NCBI RefSeq assembly: GCF_023195775.1
Contig: NZ_CP096205.1
Coordinates: 1,984,001-2,048,000 of the forward strand
Direction: 5' to 3'
Source: Flavobacterium azooxidireducens
GTDB taxonomy: Bacteria > Bacteroidota > Bacteroidia > Flavobacteriales > Flavobacteriaceae
DNA: 64,000 bases
Shown: positions 58,797 through 64,000 of the stretch, one piece after another
How positions within the stretch are numbered: position 1 is the first letter of the stretch
Layout: each line of letters begins with the position of its first letter
Made by a program: the position numbers and the translations under genes
Notes under the pieces: generated by a model
What the model was told of the DNA's origin: nothing
What the model saw: only the letters and a program-made list of their open reading frames with translations
Database searches by the model: none

Positions 58797-59168
58797 CTAA
58801 TTTTCTAATTCAAGAATTTCATTTTGAATTTTCTTCGTCAAACTTTTGAAAACCAATTCATACGAATGGTTAATCAATTCCCGCATCATTTTGTCATCAA
58901 CATCGCTGTGAAATGCAACTGTATTCCAATGAATTTTGCTCATATGATAACCCGGATTAATCGCATCATATTCCGCACGAAGTTCTAAAGCTCTTTCAGG
59001 GTCGCATTTTAGGTTTAACGAAGGAGTTCCACTTTCCCAATCTTTTAAAGAAGTGAGACAGAACATTTTTCCGCCGACTTTAAAAACTAAAGTATCTTCA
59101 TCAAAAGGGAAGTGTTCGGTTACGCCTTTTTTGGTGAGGCAGAAATCGTAAAGTTGTTCGATGTTCAT
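58797..59168 (-). CDS. MmcQ/YjbR family DNA-binding protein
   Basis: 123 residues. LYDFCLTKKGVTEHFPFDEDTLVFKVGGKMFCL and CDPERALELRAEYDAINPGYHMSKIHWNTVAF match the CyaY-like YjbR fold. Thought to bind DNA; role unknown. Confidence 0.9.
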   Translation of the reverse strand: MNIEQLYDFCLTKKGVTEHFPFDEDTLVFKVGGKMFCLTSLKDWESGTPSLNLKCDPERALELRAEYDAINPGYHMSKIHWNTVAFHSDVDDKMMRELINHSYELVFKSLTKKIQNEILELEN

Positions 59169-59209
59169 ATTAAACTTTTAAAATGAATTTGAATTATAAG
59201 TTTACTGTA

Positions 59210-59488
59210 TTATTTATCCTCATAATGTCCCCAAAAGGAAAGAACTAAAACAGTAATTTTCTCATCTTCAATCCTGTAAATTAATCGATGTTTATCTGTA
59301 ATTCTTCTTGACCAAGTAGCTATGTTGTAGTGTTTTAATTTTTCAGGTTTACCAGTTCCAGTAGTTGGGTGTTTTCTTAATTCATTTAAAAGCTTGTCAA
59401 TTTTGAGTAAAATTTTTTTATCACCAGACTTTTTATGTTTTTCAATATCTTCAAGAGCCTGATTGGTGAGTTCAATAGCATAACTCAT
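59210..59488 (-). CDS. yoeB: Txe/YoeB-type toxin
   Basis: 92 residues: IELTNQALEDIEKHKKSGDKKILLKIDKLL, HPTTGTGKPEKLKHYNIATWSRRITDKHRLIYRIEDEKITVLVLSFWGHYEDK. The end (SFWGHYEDK, with catalytic His/Tyr) is characteristic of YoeB ribosome-dependent RNases. Overlaps the antitoxin by 4 bp. Confidence 0.93.
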   Translation of the reverse strand: MSYAIELTNQALEDIEKHKKSGDKKILLKIDKLLNELRKHPTTGTGKPEKLKHYNIATWSRRITDKHRLIYRIEDEKITVLVLSFWGHYEDK

Positions 59489-59709
59489 AGTCCCAAAAGT
59501 GCTTTTTGTTCTTCTATTGAAATTTTCTTGGTTTCGCCTTTTTCAGCTTGTTGAATAGAAGAATCTATTTTGGCAAAAAATTCTTCTTGAGTCATAGAAG
59601 CATTTTTTTCAGTTTTGTCAATGATGTATCTCACCTTCATTTCTTCAAGCAAAGATTGAAGAAGGTTTTTTTGCTTTTCATTTTTAGGATAAATCGTGAT
59701 ACTTTTCAT
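59485..59709 (-). CDS. Antitoxin of the YoeB pair
   Basis: 74 residues. N-terminal MKSITIYPKNEKQKNLLQSLLEEMKVRYII, acidic linker, helix FFAKIDSSIQQAEKGETKKISIEEQKALLGL. Precedes the toxin, as usual. Its DNA-binding part would repress its own promoter. Confidence 0.85.
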   Translation of the reverse strand: MKSITIYPKNEKQKNLLQSLLEEMKVRYIIDKTEKNASMTQEEFFAKIDSSIQQAEKGETKKISIEEQKALLGL

Positions 59710-59807
59710 TAGGGGGTGAATTTACTATAACAAATTTAATAAAAAAATATCAAAAATGAAGAGTTAATGTTTATATGTCTGATTTGCAATCCATTAAAAC
59801 AATTGAT

Positions 59808-60572
59808 TTACTCCAAACTAAATAAAACCGGTTTACTCGGACTCGCATCATTTTCAAACGAAGCAATCTGTAAATTCAATAAATATGAACCATCTTTCAC
59901 TTCATCATCCACAAAAATCAATTCCGTTATCGTTGCATTTTTTCGTGCATCATCATTTAAATTATTCACATCTTTCACATTCCAAAAGGCTTTATGAGCT
60001 AGTAATTTGCCTTCGTCTTTTTCTTTGTCAACACTTGGTAAATCGATAAGCAAATGTTGAATTCCTTTTTCACGAATAAAAATGGCTGCATCTTCGTGTA
60101 AATAAGGCGGATTAGTGTGTGAATAATTTTTAGATTTTTTTTCGTTTAAATTGGGTAATGTGCGGATGATAATTGCTTCCGGAATTGCATTACCTAATGC
60201 TTTTTCCACTTGATTTTTCGTAATCACAAAATCTTCTCCTTGTTTTTCTGGTTTAATCGAAATCAGTTGAGCTGTGAAAAAAAATGTTTTCAGTGCTTGA
60301 TTGATGCTGAAAAATTCCTTCGTAATATGTCCCAAACATTCGGTGTGTGTTCCGTGTCCGTGCGGATTAAAAAAGATGTTGTTGAAATTAGTGGTGGCTC
60401 CACCTTTTACACTTCCTACCCACGAACCAAAACGAACGGGTTCAATTTGCGGTTTTTCAATATACCAAGCAATCGGATTGTTTTCAGTATTGGACAATGA
60501 AAGTGATATATCAATGGATTTTGATAAATCTACTTGGAAGGTTTTATTTTGGTGGGTGATTATTGCTTTCAT
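59808..60572 (-). CDS. Cyclase family / kynurenine-formamidase-like protein
   Basis: 254 residues. Metal motif HGTHTECLGH (about 78-87) and HEDAAIFIREKGIQHLLIDLPSVD are typical of the cyclase/KynB fold (metal-dependent hydrolase). I use ATG at 60572; the in-frame TTG at 60590 lies inside the left inverted repeat of the GxxExxY cassette. That cassette therefore sits 8 bp upstream and may have separated it from its promoter. Confidence 0.85.
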   Translation of the reverse strand: MKAIITHQNKTFQVDLSKSIDISLSLSNTENNPIAWYIEKPQIEPVRFGSWVGSVKGGATTNFNNIFFNPHGHGTHTECLGHITKEFFSINQALKTFFFTAQLISIKPEKQGEDFVITKNQVEKALGNAIPEAIIIRTLPNLNEKKSKNYSHTNPPYLHEDAAIFIREKGIQHLLIDLPSVDKEKDEGKLLAHKAFWNVKDVNNLNDDARKNATITELIFVDDEVKDGSYLLNLQIASFENDASPSKPVLFSLE

Positions 60573-60580
60573 ATTTTTGT

Positions 60581-61074
60581 TTAACCGCAAAGGTCGCAGA
60601 GGTTTACGCAGAGTTCGCGAAGAGATTATAAGTTGTTAGCAATACGTTTAATACCATTTTTAATTAAAGCGACATTGAAATTTAATAGTAATCCCAATTT
60701 ACAGTTTGTCAATTTTAAATAGGTTAATAATTGTGCAAAATGGACATCATTTAAAGATTCCACAGACTTTATTTCTAAAATTAATTTATTTTCAATTATT
60801 AAATCGATTCTATATCCAATCTCTAATTTCACTTCTTCATAAATAAGTGGTAAAGCTTTTTGTTTCTCAATTTTTAGCCCAGTTTTGTTTAGTTCATAAA
60901 ATAGACATTCTTCATAAGCACTTTCCAATAAGCCTGGACCAAGACTGCTATGTACTTTAAAAGCACAATTAACCACAATTTTTGATAATTCATTTTCTGT
61001 CATACTAATTTTTTGGCGTTTATTTATTCCTTAACTCTGCGTCCTTTGCGTAAACCTTTGCGATCTTTGCGGTT
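60581..61074. mobile_element. GxxExxY cassette with 37-bp terminal inverted repeats
   Basis: Left repeat 60581-60617 starts TTAACCGCAAAGGTCGCAGA; right repeat 61038-61074, read as reverse complement, starts TTAACCGCAAAGATCGCAAA, with 5 mismatches in the first 37 positions. One gene fills the space. The cassette lies between the cyclase start and the hemW stop. Confidence 0.75.
60626..61003 (-). CDS. GxxExxY protein (PD-(D/E)XK-like)
   Basis: 125 residues. GPGLLESAYEECLFYEL (GLLESAY is the name-giving motif), then KLEIGYRIDLIIENKLILEIKSVESL, in which D..ExK forms a nuclease-like site, and the ending QLLTYLKLTNCKLGLLLNFN. The family is widespread; its function is unknown. It begins 34 bp inside the right repeat and ends 8 bp inside the left repeat. 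Confidence 0.92.
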   Translation of the reverse strand: MTENELSKIVVNCAFKVHSSLGPGLLESAYEECLFYELNKTGLKIEKQKALPLIYEEVKLEIGYRIDLIIENKLILEIKSVESLNDVHFAQLLTYLKLTNCKLGLLLNFNVALIKNGIKRIANNL

Positions 61075-61076
61075 AA

Positions 61077-62234
61077 TTACTCCAAATTTAATAAAAATAA
61101 GTCTGATGCAATCCCATCACTCAAAAACTTTCCTTTTCGTGTGGTTCGCAAAATGTTTTCATCCAAAAAAAGCAAATGATCTTCGATGTATTTGGCGGCT
61201 TGTTGGTTGAGGTAATCCAAATAAGTTTGTCCAAATTCGGTTTGAATTCTATCTAACGAAATCCCCCAAATCGTTCGCAATCCCGTCATCACATATTCGT
61301 TATACCGATCGGTTTTGGATAAAATTTCGGTTTCAATCGGCAATTTTCCTTCCTGAATTGATTTGATATATATCGTATTATTAGACACATTCCAACCTCG
61401 CTTTTCTCCATCATAACTATGAGCAGACGGACCAATTCCAATGTATTTTTTACCCAACCAATAACTCGAATTGTTTTTAGAGAAATAGTTTTCCTTTCCA
61501 AAATTGGATAACTCGTAATGAATAAAACCTGCTTCTTCTAGTTTTTCAACTAAAATTTCAAAATGTTCTTGGGCAACTTCCTCTTCCGGAGGAGGAATAA
61601 TTCCTTTTTGAATAAACGAATGCAAAGCTGTTTTTGGTTCCACCGTCAACGCATAACTCGAAATATGCGGAATGCCAAAAGACAAAGCGGTTTCAATATT
61701 CTGAATCCATTTTTCATTGCTCATACCTGGAATTCCGTAAATCAAATCGAGGGAAATGTTGTCGAAATGTTGAGTTGCTTCTTTCAAACAATTTTTTGCT
61801 TCATCCGCATTATGAGCACGATTCATCATCTTCAAATCATCTTCAAAAAAAGATTGAATGCCGATGGAGAGACGGTTTACTCCGATTACTTTGAGTTCCT
61901 CAAAGAGATTCCTCGTTCCTCGGAATGACAAATCGGAGGATAAGTCGTCGGGATTTGCTTCTACAGTAATCTCTGGGTTTTCAATGACGTTGTAATTTTT
62001 AAAAACTTCATCAATCAACAATCGCAAATCTTCAATTGCTAAAACTGATGGTGTTCCTCCACCAAAATAAATAGTTTCTACTATTTCATTTTTGAATTCT
62101 TCTTTTCGCAACTGAATTTCTTTTGCTAAAGCCCAAACCATCTCGTCTTTTTTCTTCATTGAAGTTGAAAAGTGAAAGTCACAATAATGGCAAGCTTGTT
62201 TGCAGAAAGGTATGTGGATGTAAATTCCTGACAT
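61077..62234 (-). CDS. hemW: HemW, radical SAM heme chaperone / coproporphyrinogen-oxidase-like
   Basis: 385 residues. Iron-sulfur motif FCKQACHYC (Cys 11, 15, 18), FGGGTPSVL, EANPDD, GVNRLSIGIQSF and the HemN C-terminal domain. HemW carries heme to membrane targets. An insertion of about a dozen residues (SDLSFRGTRNLFE, about 100-112) encoded by a palindromic repeat separates EANPDDLS from ELKVIGVNRL. The reading frame stays open. It begins directly at the stop of the KAP gene (TAA then ATG). Confidence 0.92.
   Translation of the reverse strand: MSGIYIHIPFCKQACHYCDFHFSTSMKKKDEMVWALAKEIQLRKEEFKNEIVETIYFGGGTPSVLAIEDLRLLIDEVFKNYNVIENPEITVEANPDDLSSDLSFRGTRNLFEELKVIGVNRLSIGIQSFFEDDLKMMNRAHNADEAKNCLKEATQHFDNISLDLIYGIPGMSNEKWIQNIETALSFGIPHISSYALTVEPKTALHSFIQKGIIPPPEEEVAQEHFEILVEKLEEAGFIHYELSNFGKENYFSKNNSSYWLGKKYIGIGPSAHSYDGEKRGWNVSNNTIYIKSIQEGKLPIETEILSKTDRYNEYVMTGLRTIWGISLDRIQTEFGQTYLDYLNQQAAKYIEDHLLFLDENILRTTRKGKFLSDGIASDLFLLNLE
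61905..61933. repeat. Palindromic repeat inserted in hemW
   Basis: As reverse complement it reads ATTTGTCATTCCGAGGAA then CGAGGAATCTC, matching 18405-18433. It encodes LSFRGTRNLF in the hemW frame. Confidence 0.8.
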
Positions 62235-64000
62235 TTATTTTCTATTACTCCCAAAGGCTTCATCATTTAATTCTTTTTTGAACCAATAAATAAATTGTTC
62301 AAGGTTTTCTTCCTCATTATATTCTGACACATCATCAATATAATCATAATTATTAATATCAATTTTTCTAATTAATGAATCATCTAATTCTTTAATTTTA
62401 GAAAACACGAAAACTACATCTATTAGAGTTTTCATGTATTCATAATTCTTTTTTTGTAAACCTCCATAAAAACTATTATTCCAGAAGCCAGGAAAGTTTC
62501 TAATCAATTTTTTCACTCTTTCTATGTCAGTTAAAGACTCCTTTATATGTTTATTGAAGCCTTTTTCATCATTATTCTTCCAATAATGCATAATCATTTT
62601 TACAGGATTATTTGGAATAATGTAAATTGGGTTTTCATTGTTAAATTTTCTACTTGCCTTATCAGAAATAAATTTCTCTAATTTACCTTTAAATTTTGTT
62701 TTTTCATCTTTAAATTTTCTTGTAAAATAGCAAAGTTCTTCAACATCTAGGTATTGAGCGATATTAATTGCTGTTTTTTCATTGTCATTTTTTTCATCAG
62801 CATTTAATATTATGGCAATTAATTCAATCAGACGAATTCTACTATCAATCCCAAACATATCCTCATTAGAATTAGGAATAATTGAAATGTTTTTAATTAT
62901 GAATTCGTAAAAAAAATCTCTGCATTCTAAATTAGAATTTATGTTTCCATAAAATCTAATTAAATTTTGAATAGTGTAGAATGAGTTAAAGCCTGAATTT
63001 TTTATTAATTCTTTTATCTCTTCATAAAGTTTGAACTCATCATTTTCGGCAATAAATTTTTTTATTTTTAGAATAGTTGTATTCTTAATTTTCCTTTCTG
63101 TATGAAATGAAAAGTATTTATTAAAGTGAGTGACAGAATTTATATTTAAATTTTCGTCATATATAGAAATATCTACTTCTGTTGCTTTTTTATTTGGGAA
63201 CAACAGATCTAATGTTTCTTTAAAATCAGGATATTTATCTATAAATTCCTTTCTGGAACCATTTATTTCTTCTTCATTAATTAAACTATGATTCTTCGCA
63301 ACCCCATAATTAATTTCATCATTAAAATTTATGATAACATTTTGTCCATTAAATATAGCCATTGTTCCAAACGAGTTGTATTTTTTGATTCTAGTATATA
63401 AATCTTCATTTTTTACTTTAATCCATTCAATCCAAAACAAATCTGTCAGATTTACTTCATCTTCGAAACCAAACGCTGCAATAAAAAATCCATTTAACAC
63501 TCTAATAATTTCTCTTGGAGAATTAAATTTTGATGCTGAAAATCCTTGAATTATTTCTTTAATTTCATTTTGTTTTTTTTCAATTTCTTTGAAGTCTAAA
63601 TATTTAGTTATTTGATTAAATTTTTTTTCAAAAAAATATTGTAAATCTTCTTCTTCAATTTTTGGTAAATGAATAGGAATATTTATTATTTTTTCTAGAA
63701 ATAATTTTCCGTCTTCAAGATTATCACCATACCTTTCCTTTATGGCTTTAGCAACATGTTCAGAATCTAAGGTTGTTATAAAAATGAAATTGTCAAAATT
63801 TGCAGTTAGTTTTATTAATTTAAGTATTGTGTAAATTTCATTTTTATCTAATCGATCTAAATCATCAACAAAAACAATTACTTTAAAATTTGCATCATTT
63901 ATTGCCTCGTTAACTTTGTCTTTTAATTTTTCAAGTGTAATTTGTTCACCTGCTAAATCTTCTCCAAGAGCTTCAAAAATTTTACTTGGTTCAAATGAAA
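62235..64000 (-). CDS. KAP family P-loop NTPase, 5' end missing
   Basis: The minus-strand frame is open from the window edge (64000) to the stop at 62235, at least 588 codons. Walker B VIVFVDDLDRLD (63848-63884) followed by ILKLIKLTANFDNFIFITTLDSEHV is the KAP hallmark; the Walker A loop lies outside the window. The C-terminal 400 residues (from about 63500 down) are helical and unassigned, with AHFNKYFSFHTERKI-like stretches. KAP NTPases act in membrane-linked or phage-defence roles. The GTG at 63500 is not a start. Confidence 0.85.
   Translation of the reverse strand, partial: SFEPSKIFEALGEDLAGEQITLEKLKDKVNEAINDANFKVIVFVDDLDRLDKNEIYTILKLIKLTANFDNFIFITTLDSEHVAKAIKERYGDNLEDGKLFLEKIINIPIHLPKIEEEDLQYFFEKKFNQITKYLDFKEIEKKQNEIKEIIQGFSASKFNSPREIIRVLNGFFIAAFGFEDEVNLTDLFWIEWIKVKNEDLYTRIKKYNSFGTMAIFNGQNVIINFNDEINYGVAKNHSLINEEEINGSRKEFIDKYPDFKETLDLLFPNKKATEVDISIYDENLNINSVTHFNKYFSFHTERKIKNTTILKIKKFIAENDEFKLYEEIKELIKNSGFNSFYTIQNLIRFYGNINSNLECRDFFYEFIIKNISIIPNSNEDMFGIDSRIRLIELIAIILNADEKNDNEKTAINIAQYLDVEELCYFTRKFKDEKTKFKGKLEKFISDKASRKFNNENPIYIIPNNPVKMIMHYWKNNDEKGFNKHIKESLTDIERVKKLIRNFPGFWNNSFYGGLQKKNYEYMKTLIDVVFVFSKIKELDDSLIRKIDINNYDYIDDVSEYNEEENLEQFIYWFKKELNDEAFGSNRK

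Noticed and set aside
61563..61928. 121-codon plus-strand frame opposite hemW
   Set aside because: Shadow of the hemW codons; no domain.

Overview
The window looks like chromosomal DNA of a Flavobacterium-type bacterium (Bacteroidota, Flavobacteriaceae). The evidence is a very AT-rich base composition, Bacteroidota promoters (TTTG or TTG, about 19 bp, then TAnnTTTG), a type IX secretion C-terminal domain, many SCSNDD-type lipoproteins, a DUF58 gene, a mevalonate cluster and weak Shine-Dalgarno sites. Names rest on motif recognition only; no database search was possible.

Layout. 1-7 kb: the 3' part of dnaE, a REP-associated transposase with its palindromes, trxA, and a LytTR response regulator with its TPR histidine kinase plus a decayed copy of that kinase's ATPase end. 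7.3-16 kb: lipoproteins (one frameshifted), an S9 peptidase, a membrane protein, two small secreted proteins and a tail-fibre-like surface protein with a self-cleaving S74 domain. 16-30 kb: SDR, DUF58, tRNA-Asp, two rRNA pseudouridine synthases, TspO, a mevalonate/prenyl cluster interrupted by a toxin-antitoxin pair, an M3 peptidase and a giant T9SS-exported Ig-like protein.

29771-52572 is an integrated element of about 22.8 kb in the 3' end of tRNA-Leu(UAG), bounded by 14-bp direct repeats. It has an integrase at one end and an excisionase-like HTH plus primase/helicase gene at the other, with an 11-bp iteron-like array beside the primase. Its cargo is (a) a copper-handling cluster (HMA proteins, thioredoxin, DUF3347 proteins, HMA-AraC regulator, CopA ATPase, multicopper oxidase fused to a barrel) and (b) a compact five-gene defence-like operon on the other strand: type IIG restriction-methylase, AbiH, a membrane protein, a 34-residue peptide and a large Mrr-like nuclease. 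No conjugation or phage structural genes are visible, so it resembles a mobilisable NBU-type or satellite-type island.

52.6-64 kb: intergenic repeats, M20 dipeptidase, BlaI/M56 pair, DUF4407, PH/SHOCT protein, MmcQ/YjbR, a YoeB-like toxin-antitoxin pair, a cyclase, a GxxExxY gene inside terminal inverted repeats, hemW carrying a palindrome-derived insertion, and a KAP P-loop NTPase running off the end.

Most notable: the defence operon on the tRNA-Leu island, the iteron/primase module, the HMA-AraC regulator with its 21-bp-phased operator, the GxxExxY cassette, the repeat-derived peptide in HemW and the RAYT with its dispersed palindromes.
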